This document shows positions 34,557 through 42,995 of a DNA stretch of 64,000 nucleotides, in pieces (the first letter of the stretch is position 1; each line of letters starts with the position of its first letter). A program made the translations under genes and the position numbers. The DNA is from Buttiauxella ferragutiae (GTDB lineage: Bacteria > Pseudomonadota > Gammaproteobacteria > Enterobacterales > Enterobacteriaceae): assembly GCF_001654915.1 (NCBI RefSeq), contig NZ_LXEQ01000019.1; one strand, 5' to 3'. Below the pieces are notes generated by a model, which was given only the letters and a program-made list of their open reading frames with translations, was not told where the DNA came from and did not search any database.

Positions 34557-35342
34557 ATGAACACCGTCTTTTTAATCAATGAAACCGTGCTGTTTGACCC
34601 GGACGAACACAGCCTGCGGCCGATGGATGGGCAGCCTGGCAGCAAAGTGGTTATCCACACGCCAGCAAGTGAATGCTTATTGCTTTTGCTTCGCCACAAC
34701 CAACAGGTATTAACGCAGAGATTTCTCTTTGAGCAAGTGTGGGAAAAGCACGGTGCGGTGGTCACCACTAATGCGCTCTATCAAAGTATCGCATCGCTAA
34801 GAAAAGGGCTTCAGTCAGCGGGGCTTGCGGAAAACATCATTAAAACCGTACCAAAAATGGGGTTTAAATCAATTGCCACGCTACGTGAGGGAACAATAAC
34901 TGACTTTATTACGCCTGTGGAGGCTACCGTTTTATCGCCCGCGCCTAAAGTTGAACAGCCAGGCGTTCAGCCTCACAACCTTGCTGCGCGCCACTATTCA
35001 CGCTGGGCGTATCTGGCTGCTGGAGTGGCATTTATTATTTCCTGCGGTGTGCTTTATCACCAACAGTCTGGCGGTGAATCCCACTATTCCGATTACAGCT
35101 ATATAGGGCAGGTCAACGGTTGTGCTCTTTATTCTTCCTGGTCTGGCGAGGAGAAAAGTCTGCATACTTTTAAGTTGTTGGATAAACGTTATCCCCTTGC
35201 CTGTGAGTCTGGCGGTGTCGCTTATTTGACCCTTAACCGTTCTCTGCAGGGTTTGTCGGTACTGCTGTGTAACCGAAAAATTGAATACAGTAATGCAGAA
35301 TGCCAATCCTACATATTCAGGAAAGATCGCTATGAAGCCTAA
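34557..35342 (+). CDS. membrane-bound ToxR/CadC-like regulator (YqeI/MarT type)
   Basis: This 261-residue protein has an N-terminal winged helix (about residues 30-107, ending VPKMGFKSIA). A proline-rich linker follows, then one membrane span at about 150-167, then a periplasmic tail with four cysteines. This is the ToxR/CadC layout in which a membrane protein directly controls transcription. The pairing with a FidL-like gene recalls MarT-FidL of Salmonella and YqeI-YqeJ of E. coli. GAGGATGACAAC precedes the ATG. Signal and targets are unknown. Confidence 0.82.
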   Translation: MNTVFLINETVLFDPDEHSLRPMDGQPGSKVVIHTPASECLLLLLRHNQQVLTQRFLFEQVWEKHGAVVTTNALYQSIASLRKGLQSAGLAENIIKTVPKMGFKSIATLREGTITDFITPVEATVLSPAPKVEQPGVQPHNLAARHYSRWAYLAAGVAFIISCGVLYHQQSGGESHYSDYSYIGQVNGCALYSSWSGEEKSLHTFKLLDKRYPLACESGGVAYLTLNRSLQGLSVLLCNRKIEYSNAECQSYIFRKDRYEA

Positions 35343-35805
35343 AAAAAGGGGAATGTGTTGGGTGTTGATTATTGTATTGATTGCGTTGCCATTACTCTTT
35401 GCCTGGTACCAGTCTTACAAACGCGATCACTTTTCCTGTGATGCGACTGCGACCATTATTGGCGAAAATATCGTCTATGAAATGCTGACCCATTTTACCT
35501 TTGAAAACGGAAAGGGAGTTTACACGTCGCTTGGGCAACTTCATGAAAAAGGAAAGCCTGAGTTGAATACCAATAACCACTTCACTTTTAAATACTGGCA
35601 TCAGGATGACAATATCATCATGATTTCGACAGAAAGCAGCGGCGTTGAGAATTTATTTGGCCAGTATTTCCCGCAAACACCGGACTTCTTCCTGTACCGT
35701 GAACGCGGTATTAGCCTGCAAGTTGAGCGTGAAAATGCTTCGAGTTATTTGTTCAGCTACGATGGCACACCGCTGTTTTATTGTATGCAGGCAAAGCAGA
35801 AATAA
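35332..35805 (+). CDS. FidL-like membrane protein
   Basis: This 157-residue protein has an N-terminal basic stretch (MKPKKRG) and one membrane span (WVLIIVLIALPLLFAWY). The periplasmic domain is about 130 residues with two cysteines (HFSCDAT, LFYCMQ). The ATG at 35332 lies within the last codons of the upstream regulator and has AGGAAAG before it, so the two are coupled. It resembles FidL/YqeJ proteins, which accompany ToxR-type regulators. A sensing or stabilising role like ToxS is inference. Confidence 0.75.
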   Translation: MKPKKRGMCWVLIIVLIALPLLFAWYQSYKRDHFSCDATATIIGENIVYEMLTHFTFENGKGVYTSLGQLHEKGKPELNTNNHFTFKYWHQDDNIIMISTESSGVENLFGQYFPQTPDFFLYRERGISLQVERENASSYLFSYDGTPLFYCMQAKQK

Positions 35806-35808
35806 GCC

Positions 35809-36633
35809 TCAGTCCGAATTTATATGCACCTTACAATAACGCCGCTTCCAGGCGGCGGGTGTTAATCCCATTTTTTTACGAAACACCTTCCTGAAATAAC
35901 TCACATCCTGAAATCCGCAACATTCGGCGACTTCGCTCAATGAGCAGGAGTCGGTAATCAGCATTTTTTCAGCGCACAACACGCGCTGGCGGTGAATGGC
36001 ATCGGTAATGGTTAGCTGAAAAGTCTGGCGATAAACGCGGCCAAGATAATCCGCATTACAATGTAGCTGGCTGGCAAGTGTTGAGGTGGAAACTGGCAAA
36101 TGAAATTGGGTGCGAATTAACTGCTGTGCTTTGTAGGCAAGGGCCGCGCCACTGTTATCGGCCTGTATACTGTCGTGCGCCGCCACGGAAAGTTGCTGCA
36201 TGATCAGCAATAAAATTAATTCCAGTGCGCTGCTGCGCGTCATGGACTCTTGTTCGCTTAAAAACTGACGGAATAACGAAATAACGTATTGGGGATTAAG
36301 AACTTGCCCGTGTTGGGGTAACGAGATTAACGATGCCGGGAAATCTGTTTTTTTGTCACACTGCGGAGTGAGTTCAAAATGAAGCCAGTAGAATTTTAAG
36401 TCTGCCGGGAAGGTTCCTGTACCGACGTGTTTTCGATGTGGCCAAAGTAATAAACTCTCACCTTCTCTGACGCTAAATAGTGTGTCGTCCTCACGGATCG
36501 TAAGTGTCCCTTTTTCAACGAAAATTAATTCCCATGAGTCCAGTTCACGTTGCGGATGGCTGCCGATGCCACGCGAAATAAACAAGCCGCCATTTTGCAC
36601 TGAAATGGGTAAAGATATTTTTAAATCAAACAA
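35809..36633 (-). CDS. AraC-family regulator of the arabinoside locus
   Basis: This 274-residue protein has an N-terminal cupin-like sugar sensor (EKGTLTIREDDTLFSVREGE). Two C-terminal helix-turn-helix motifs follow (VSTSTLASQLHCNADYLGRVY and LSEVAECCGFQDVSYFRKVF). It is divergent from the transporter and GH127 genes, with a 238-base gap, and is probably their activator. Its 3' end is three bases from the FidL-like gene. Confidence 0.88.
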   Translation of the reverse strand: MFDLKISLPISVQNGGLFISRGIGSHPQRELDSWELIFVEKGTLTIREDDTLFSVREGESLLLWPHRKHVGTGTFPADLKFYWLHFELTPQCDKKTDFPASLISLPQHGQVLNPQYVISLFRQFLSEQESMTRSSALELILLLIMQQLSVAAHDSIQADNSGAALAYKAQQLIRTQFHLPVSTSTLASQLHCNADYLGRVYRQTFQLTITDAIHRQRVLCAEKMLITDSCSLSEVAECCGFQDVSYFRKVFRKKMGLTPAAWKRRYCKVHINSD

Positions 36634-36871
36634 TTATATTCTCCTTTAATCCATTCACACTGCGGCAGTGTAGATAAAATAAACTGCCCGATGGGATTGT
36701 TAACGGCGTTTGGCGATCTCCTTCACAGTTTTATCTTCAGGTCGGAATTGTCATCTTTTTATACTTTGTTATCGCCTTGTTGGTATTGAGATTGAATGCA
36801 AAATTATTCGGGTACTTTGCAAATACAAAAAATAATAACTCCAGACTTCTTACCCGATGCGAGGCTTTATC

Positions 36872-38269
36872 ATGACCTCTACCGCTATAGATAATATTGC
36901 TACTTCGGCGTTAAACGGCAGGCTCTCCATACGCGAGAAAATAGGTTACGGATTAGGTGATGCGGGTGGCACCGTTATTACCTGTCTTATCATGAATTTC
37001 CTGACCTTTTTCTACACCGATGTTTTTGGTTTAACTCCCGCTATTGTCGGCACGCTGTTTATCGCACTGCGTGTTTTTGACGCTATTTCCGATCCGTTAA
37101 TGGGCATTCTGGCTGACCGAACACAAAGTCGCTTTGGCCGCTTCCGTCCGTGGCAGTTATGGGTTGCGGTGCCAATTGGCGTGATCGGTGTGTTGACGTT
37201 CACCGTGCCCGATCTCAGTTACAACATGAAAATCCTCTGGGCTTTCGGAACATATCTTTTACTTTCCGTCAGTTACACCGCCATCAACGTACCGTATTGC
37301 GCACTGATCAACACCATGACGACGCGCCACGACGAGGTGATTTCCTGCCAGTCCTGGCGTTTTGTATTGTGCGGCGTGGCGGGTTTTTTGGTGTCGGTTG
37401 GCTTGCCGTGGCTGGTGGAAATCATCGGCCAGGGTAATGCCGCCAAAGGTTACCAGATAGGTGTCGGCATTTTGTGCGCAGTGGCGGTGGTGATGTTCCT
37501 GTGCTGCTTCTACTGGGTGCGCGAACGGGTGCCGTTGGCGTTAATGGGCAAGTTCACGCTGCGCGAACACCTGGCGGGCTTGCGCAAAAACGACCAGTTA
37601 TTGTTGAGTCTGGTGATGTCATTCTTGCTGATCAACGTCTTTAACCTGCGCGGCGGCGGCTACATGTACTTCATCACTTACGTGCTGCAAGGCAGCGCCG
37701 GTTTTGCCTCGTTGTTCTTCACCATGGTGACCTTCGCCTCGATTCTGGGTGCGGTGATCGTCAACCCGCTGGCGAAGCGGTTCGATACCGTCAAACTCTA
37801 TTACTACACCAACCTGGTGCTGGCGGTACTTGCCGTTGGCATGTGGCTGTTGCCCACTGGCGCGGCGTTCCAGACGTTATGGCTGGTGGTAATACTGGCC
37901 AACGGCGTGATCCTCGGCTTTACGCTGCCACTGCACTTTTCCATCATGGCGTTTGCCGATGACTACGGCGAATGGAAAACCGGCGTGCGCTCATCGGGTA
38001 TGAACTTCGCCTTCAATCTGTTCTTCATCAAATTAGCCTGGGCGGCCAGTGCTGGAATCATCAGCCTGGTGTTTATTTTCGTGGCGTATCAGCCTGGCCC
38101 TGAACACCAAACGGCGGCGTCGCTCTCCGGCATTACGGCGCTGGAAACCCTGCTGCCAGCCGTATTCCATTTGTTACTGGCTCTGGCTATTCGCCGTTGC
38201 CGCCTGAATAACCCGATGATGGCGCAGATTTCCACTGACTTACGTCAGCGCCATGTCCAGACCGCCTGA
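36872..38269 (+). CDS. GPH-family glycoside transporter (YicJ/XynB type)
   Basis: This 465-residue cation symporter of the glycoside-pentoside-hexuronide family has about 12 spans. It carries the family motifs GYGLGDAGG and FDAISDPLMGILADRTQSRFGRFRP (positions about 30-40 and 70-95). It likely brings in oligosaccharides for the GH127 enzyme encoded nine bases downstream. GCGAGG before the second in-frame ATG (36872) makes it a better start than 36857. The upstream gap has a possible CRP-like site at 36712-36727 (right half TCACA). Confidence 0.9.
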   Translation: MTSTAIDNIATSALNGRLSIREKIGYGLGDAGGTVITCLIMNFLTFFYTDVFGLTPAIVGTLFIALRVFDAISDPLMGILADRTQSRFGRFRPWQLWVAVPIGVIGVLTFTVPDLSYNMKILWAFGTYLLLSVSYTAINVPYCALINTMTTRHDEVISCQSWRFVLCGVAGFLVSVGLPWLVEIIGQGNAAKGYQIGVGILCAVAVVMFLCCFYWVRERVPLALMGKFTLREHLAGLRKNDQLLLSLVMSFLLINVFNLRGGGYMYFITYVLQGSAGFASLFFTMVTFASILGAVIVNPLAKRFDTVKLYYYTNLVLAVLAVGMWLLPTGAAFQTLWLVVILANGVILGFTLPLHFSIMAFADDYGEWKTGVRSSGMNFAFNLFFIKLAWAASAGIISLVFIFVAYQPGPEHQTAASLSGITALETLLPAVFHLLLALAIRRCRLNNPMMAQISTDLRQRHVQTA

Positions 38270-38278
38270 GGAGTTGTT

Positions 38279-40246
38279 ATGAATCAGCCCGATGTATTAC
38301 AGGAAGTTGACCTGCACAAACTGAAAGTGACCGATGCGTTTTTGGGCCAGTACCAACGGCTGGTGCGCGATGTGGTGATCCCCTATCAATGGGATGCGTT
38401 GAACGACCGCATTACCGAAGCTGACCCAAGCCACGCCATCGAAAACTTTGAGATAGCCGCAGGGCGCAAAGACGGCGAGTTTTACGGCATGGTTTTCCAG
38501 GACAGCGACGTGGCGAAATGGCTGGAAGCGGTGGCGTGGTCGCTGTGCCAGAAGCCCGATGCCGAACTTGAAAAAACCGCCGATGAAGTGATCGAACTGA
38601 TCGAGGCAGCGCAGTGCGAAGACGGTTATCTGAATACTTATTTCACGGTGAAAGAACCGACGCTGCGCTGGACGAATCTCGCCGAATGCCATGAGCTTTA
38701 CTGCGCCGGGCACATGATTGAAGCGGGTGTCGCGTTCTTCCAGGCGACCGGTAAGCGCCGTTTGCTGGAGGTGGTTTGCCGCCTGGCTGACCATATCGAC
38801 AGTGTGTTTGGCCCCGGCGTTAACCAGCTACACGGTTATCCCGGTCACCCGGAAATCGAACTGGCGCTGATGCGTTTGTATGAAGTGACCGACAATCCGC
38901 GCTATTTAAATCTGGTGAATTACTTTGTTGAAGAACGTGGCGCACAGCCGCATTTCTACGACATCGAATATGAAAAACGTGGGCGTACTTCGCACTGGAA
39001 TATTCACGGCCCGGCGTGGATGGTGAAAGACAAAGCCTACAGCCAGGCACATGAACCGCTGGCCTTGCAGCAAACGGCGATTGGCCACGCGGTGCGGTTT
39101 GTCTACCTGATGGCGGGAGTAGCGCACCTGGCGCGGCTGCATAAAGACGAAGAAAAACGCCAGACCTGCCTGCGTTTGTGGGACAACATGGTGCAGCGCC
39201 AGATGTACATTACCGGCGGCATTGGCTCACAAAGCAGCGGCGAAGCGTTCAGCTCGGATTACGATTTACCAAACGACACGGTGTACGCCGAAAGCTGCGC
39301 GTCCATCGGCCTGATGATGTACGCCCGCCGCATGTTGCAGATGGAAGCTGACAGCCGCTTTGCCGACGTGATGGAACGCGCGCTGTATAACACGGTGCTG
39401 GGTGGAATGGCGCTGGATGGCAAACACTTCTTCTATGTGAATCCGCTGGAAGTGCACCCGAAAACCCTGGCGTTCAACCATATTTACGACCACGTAAAAC
39501 CGGTTCGCCAGCGCTGGTTTGGTTGCGCCTGTTGCCCGCCGAACATCGCCCGCGTGCTGACTTCGCTCGGCCATTACATTTACACCCCGCAACCGGAGGC
39601 GCTCTACGTTCATTTATACGTCGGCAATGAGATGGACGTTCCAGTGGGTAACAAATCTCTGGGGCTGAAAATCAGTGGCGATTATCCATGGCATGAGCAG
39701 GTGGAAATCGCGGTGACTTCACCTCAACCCGTGCAACACACCATTGCACTGCGTATGCCGGACTGGTGCTCACAGCCGTCTGTGATGCTTAACGGTGAAG
39801 CTTGTCAGGGTGAAATTCGTAAAGGTTATTTGCACATCACGCGTATCTGGCAAGAGGGCGATCGCATCGCCATGACGTTAGCGATGCCAGTGCGCCGGGT
39901 GTATGGCAACCCGCTGTTGCACCATGTCGCCGGGAAAGTCGCGGTGCAACGTGGTCCACTGGTCTACTGCCTTGAAGAGGCCGATAACGGTGCAGAGCTA
40001 CACAACTTATGGTTGCCGAAAGACAGCACATTTAACCTGATTCAGGGCAAAGGCATTTTCGCCCACAAAGTGCTGATTCAGGCCGATGGCCTGTGCATGG
40101 CAAGCAAACAGGCTGAACAGCAGGCGCTGTATCACTACGACAAATCTCCAGTGACCGCGGAGCCAAAAAAACTGACCTTTATTCCGTGGTTTAGTTGGGC
40201 AAACCGCGGGGAAGGGGAAATGCGTATTTGGGTTAATGGCGAGTGA
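38279..40246 (+). CDS. GH127 beta-L-arabinofuranosidase
   Basis: The 655-residue product resembles HypBA1 of Bifidobacterium (658). It should release L-arabinose from beta-1,2-linked arabinofuranosides such as those on plant hydroxyproline-rich proteins. The unusual catalytic site is intact: Glu338 and Cys340 in YAESCASIG, and Cys416, Cys418 and Cys419 in FGCACCPPN, where a zinc-bound cysteine acts as nucleophile. There is no signal peptide, so it acts in the cytoplasm on imported sugar. It forms an operon with the GPH transporter. Exact linkage specificity is not provable here. Confidence 0.9.
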   Translation: MNQPDVLQEVDLHKLKVTDAFLGQYQRLVRDVVIPYQWDALNDRITEADPSHAIENFEIAAGRKDGEFYGMVFQDSDVAKWLEAVAWSLCQKPDAELEKTADEVIELIEAAQCEDGYLNTYFTVKEPTLRWTNLAECHELYCAGHMIEAGVAFFQATGKRRLLEVVCRLADHIDSVFGPGVNQLHGYPGHPEIELALMRLYEVTDNPRYLNLVNYFVEERGAQPHFYDIEYEKRGRTSHWNIHGPAWMVKDKAYSQAHEPLALQQTAIGHAVRFVYLMAGVAHLARLHKDEEKRQTCLRLWDNMVQRQMYITGGIGSQSSGEAFSSDYDLPNDTVYAESCASIGLMMYARRMLQMEADSRFADVMERALYNTVLGGMALDGKHFFYVNPLEVHPKTLAFNHIYDHVKPVRQRWFGCACCPPNIARVLTSLGHYIYTPQPEALYVHLYVGNEMDVPVGNKSLGLKISGDYPWHEQVEIAVTSPQPVQHTIALRMPDWCSQPSVMLNGEACQGEIRKGYLHITRIWQEGDRIAMTLAMPVRRVYGNPLLHHVAGKVAVQRGPLVYCLEEADNGAELHNLWLPKDSTFNLIQGKGIFAHKVLIQADGLCMASKQAEQQALYHYDKSPVTAEPKKLTFIPWFSWANRGEGEMRIWVNGE

Positions 40247-40256
40247 TGAGACTTTT

Positions 40257-40287
40257 GTAAGGTGGATTAGCGTAAGCGACATCCACC
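40257..40287. repeat. single REP-like unit
   Basis: GTAAGGTGGATTAGCGTAAGCG..CATCCACC lies between the convergent GH127 and ROK kinase genes. It may end both transcripts. Confidence 0.8.
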
Positions 40288-40300
40288 AAAATCTTGTTAT

Positions 40301-41170
40301 CTACTTCTGCTTCGCCAACCATACCGCTCCGAGCATTCCTGCTTTATTACCGAGTTTGCAGGGGCGAATCGGGACTTTCAGTACATCCCAAAATTTAAAG
40401 CCTTCGAGGTGGCGCTCCAGCATCGGATACAGCATTGGCTGGGTGCTGACGCCGCCACCAAGCAAAATGGCTTGTGGATCAAACAGCGATACCACGCTGT
40501 AAATGCCGCGCGCCAGGTATTTCACCCAGTTGTCGATAACGCCCTGAATATGCAGATCTGTTTCGGCACGGGCAAAAATATCTCGGCCGTTGATTTTCTC
40601 TTCGGCGGGGATGTTCATCTCACGCCGACACGCTTCCATCAGCCCTTTCGCCGAGGCAAGCTGGTGCATATCTTCGCCGTATTTGCCCACCGGCAGTACG
40701 CCAAATTCGCCCGCCCTGAAATGGGAGCCACGCATTAATTTGCGGTTGACGATAATGCCGCCGCCGATACCAGTACCAATCGTGATGCAGACCAGCGAGT
40801 CATATTCATTGCCCGCGCCCAGCCACATCTCACCGAGAGCTGCACAGTTGGCGTCATTTTCAACGGTGATCGGAAGGTCGGTCAGCGCACCGAAAATCTC
40901 CAGTAGGTTGCTGCCATCAAGAAACTCTAGCGCGCCCGCCTTAGGGACATTCCCGGTGTGTGGGTTGATGTATCCGGGGAAGCTGATAGCAATCCCGGCA
41001 ATTTCATTATGCTGCCGATAACCTGCCACCACACTTTGCCAGGCATCCAGAAACAGCTGCTTGTCGTAGTGGGTGTCATATTCTTCGGCAATCAGCACCT
41101 CGCCATCTTCAGTGAACAAACCGTGCTTAACATGAGTACCGCCTACGTCGAAGCCTATAAAGAGGCGCAT
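40301..41170 (-). CDS. ROK-family sugar kinase
   Basis: This 289-residue kinase starts MRLFIGFDVGGTHVKHG, the ATP phosphate loop of the ROK family. ENDANCAALGE (catalytic Asp) and ITIGTGIGGGI follow. The cysteine zinc cluster found in many ROK glucokinases and repressors is absent, as in BglK-type beta-glucoside kinases. The substrate is not known. AAGGA precedes the ATG. It converges on the GH127 gene; a shared function is only suggested by position. Confidence 0.85.
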   Translation of the reverse strand: MRLFIGFDVGGTHVKHGLFTEDGEVLIAEEYDTHYDKQLFLDAWQSVVAGYRQHNEIAGIAISFPGYINPHTGNVPKAGALEFLDGSNLLEIFGALTDLPITVENDANCAALGEMWLGAGNEYDSLVCITIGTGIGGGIIVNRKLMRGSHFRAGEFGVLPVGKYGEDMHQLASAKGLMEACRREMNIPAEEKINGRDIFARAETDLHIQGVIDNWVKYLARGIYSVVSLFDPQAILLGGGVSTQPMLYPMLERHLEGFKFWDVLKVPIRPCKLGNKAGMLGAVWLAKQK

Positions 41171-41349
41171 GAGCAATCCTTGTTGGAAAGGCAAAATTTA
41201 AGTATGTATCAAAACCAATAGCCTGCAGGTTGAATACTCCTAATCATTCGATGACTAATCCGTGACCTGTGTCGTAAAGCCTCTAAACACTGGCGAAGAA
41301 ATCACCACTGCCGACTACGCTTGAGAGTGCAAACGACAAGGAGATACCG

Positions 41350-42888
41350 ATGACAAATAATCCTCCCGATAGCCGAATTATCCCCGGCGAGTATGGTTTC
41401 CCACTCAAACTTAAACCGCGTTATGACAACTTTATTGGTGGCCAATGGGTGCCGCCAGTCGACGGCAAATACTACGAAAATCTTACCCCAGTGACCGGCC
41501 AGCCGCTGTGCGAGATAGCCAGTTCCAGTAAAGGCGATATCGATTTAGCGCTGGATGCCGCACATGACGCAAAAGCCGGTTGGGGCAGTATGTCTGTTCA
41601 GGACCGCGCCAATATCCTGTTCAAAATTGCTGACCGTATGGAACAGAACATTGAACTGCTCGCGGCGGCAGAAACCTGGGATAACGGTAAACCGATCCGT
41701 GAAACCAGTGGCGCTGACGTGCCTTTGGCGATCGACCATTTCCGCTATTTTGCTTCCTGCATCCGCGCACAAGAAGGCGGGATCAGTGAAGTTGACGGCG
41801 ATACTGTGGCGTATCATTTCCACGAACCGCTTGGTGTGGTCGCGCAGATTATTCCGTGGAACTTCCCGTTGCTGATGGCGAGCTGGAAAATGGCTCCGGC
41901 ACTGGCGGCAGGTAACTGCGTCGTGTTGAAGCCAGCGCGTCTGACGCCGCTGTCAGTTTTGTTGCTGATGGAGCTGGTGGGCGATTTACTGCCGCCGGGT
42001 GTTATCAACGTGGTGAATGGTGCCGGTGGTGAAATCGGTGAATATTTGGCGACCTCAAAACGTATCGCCAAAGTGGCATTTACCGGCTCGACGGAAGTCG
42101 GACAGCAGATCATGCAGTATGCGACGCAGAATATTATTCCGGTAACGCTGGAGTTGGGCGGCAAATCCCCGAACATCTTCTTTGCCGACGTGATGGATGA
42201 AGAAGACGCCTTCTTCGACAAAGCACTGGAAGGTTTCGCGCTGTTTGCTTTCAACCAGGGCGAAGTCTGTACCTGCCCGAGCCGCGCGCTGGTGCAGGAA
42301 TCCATTTACGAACGCTTTATGGAACGCGCCATTCGCCGCGTTGAGTCTATCCGTAGCGGCAACCCGCTGGACTCGCGCACGCAAATGGGCGCGCAGGTTT
42401 CACAAGGGCAGATGGAAACCATCCTCAACTACATTGATATCGGTAAGAAAGAGGGCGCGGATGTGCTCACTGGCGGGCGTCGTAAAGCACTGGAAGGCGA
42501 CCTGAAAGCCGGTTATTACCTCGAACCGACGATTTTGTTTGGTAAAAACAACATGCGTGTTTTCCAGGAAGAGATCTTCGGCCCGGTACTCGCTGTGACA
42601 ACCTTCAAAACCATGGAAGAGGCGCTGGAACTGGCGAACGACACTGAATACGGCCTCGGCGCAGGTGTCTGGAGCCGTAACGGTAATCTGGCTTACAAAA
42701 TGGGCCGTGGCATTCAGGCTGGGCGCGTGTGGACGAACTGTTATCACGCTTATCCGGCACATGCCGCGTTTGGGGGTTATAAGCAATCTGGCATCGGGCG
42801 CGAAACCCATAAAATGATGCTGGAGCATTATCAGCAGACTAAATGTTTGCTGGTGAGTTATTCCGATAAGCCGTTAGGGTTGTTCTGA
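41350..42888 (+). CDS. aldB: aldehyde dehydrogenase B
   Basis: The 512-residue product has the length of E. coli AldB, which oxidises acetaldehyde and other aldehydes with NADP+. Active-site features are the general base Glu in TLELGGKSPN and the nucleophile Cys in NQGEVCTCPSR. It also has PWNFPLLM and GSTEVG in the cofactor fold. AAGGAGATACCG gives a strong ribosome site. In E. coli it also lies near selB. Confidence 0.95.
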   Translation: MTNNPPDSRIIPGEYGFPLKLKPRYDNFIGGQWVPPVDGKYYENLTPVTGQPLCEIASSSKGDIDLALDAAHDAKAGWGSMSVQDRANILFKIADRMEQNIELLAAAETWDNGKPIRETSGADVPLAIDHFRYFASCIRAQEGGISEVDGDTVAYHFHEPLGVVAQIIPWNFPLLMASWKMAPALAAGNCVVLKPARLTPLSVLLLMELVGDLLPPGVINVVNGAGGEIGEYLATSKRIAKVAFTGSTEVGQQIMQYATQNIIPVTLELGGKSPNIFFADVMDEEDAFFDKALEGFALFAFNQGEVCTCPSRALVQESIYERFMERAIRRVESIRSGNPLDSRTQMGAQVSQGQMETILNYIDIGKKEGADVLTGGRRKALEGDLKAGYYLEPTILFGKNNMRVFQEEIFGPVLAVTTFKTMEEALELANDTEYGLGAGVWSRNGNLAYKMGRGIQAGRVWTNCYHAYPAHAAFGGYKQSGIGRETHKMMLEHYQQTKCLLVSYSDKPLGLF

Positions 42889-42898
42889 CGGGTTTGCC

Positions 42899-42973
42899 AG
42901 GGTGGATGAGCGCTAGCGTCATCCACCATTTTTACCTGTTGTGTCGGATGACGCTGGCGCTTATCCGACCTAC
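42899..42973. repeat. REP-like pair, aldB-selB
   Basis: Inverted units GGGTGGATGAGCGCTAGCG..CATCCACC and GTCGGATGACGCTGGCGC..CCGACCTAC lie between the convergent aldB and selB genes. Confidence 0.88.
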
Positions 42974-42995
42974 GAAGCCGGGGGTTGCGTCGTCA

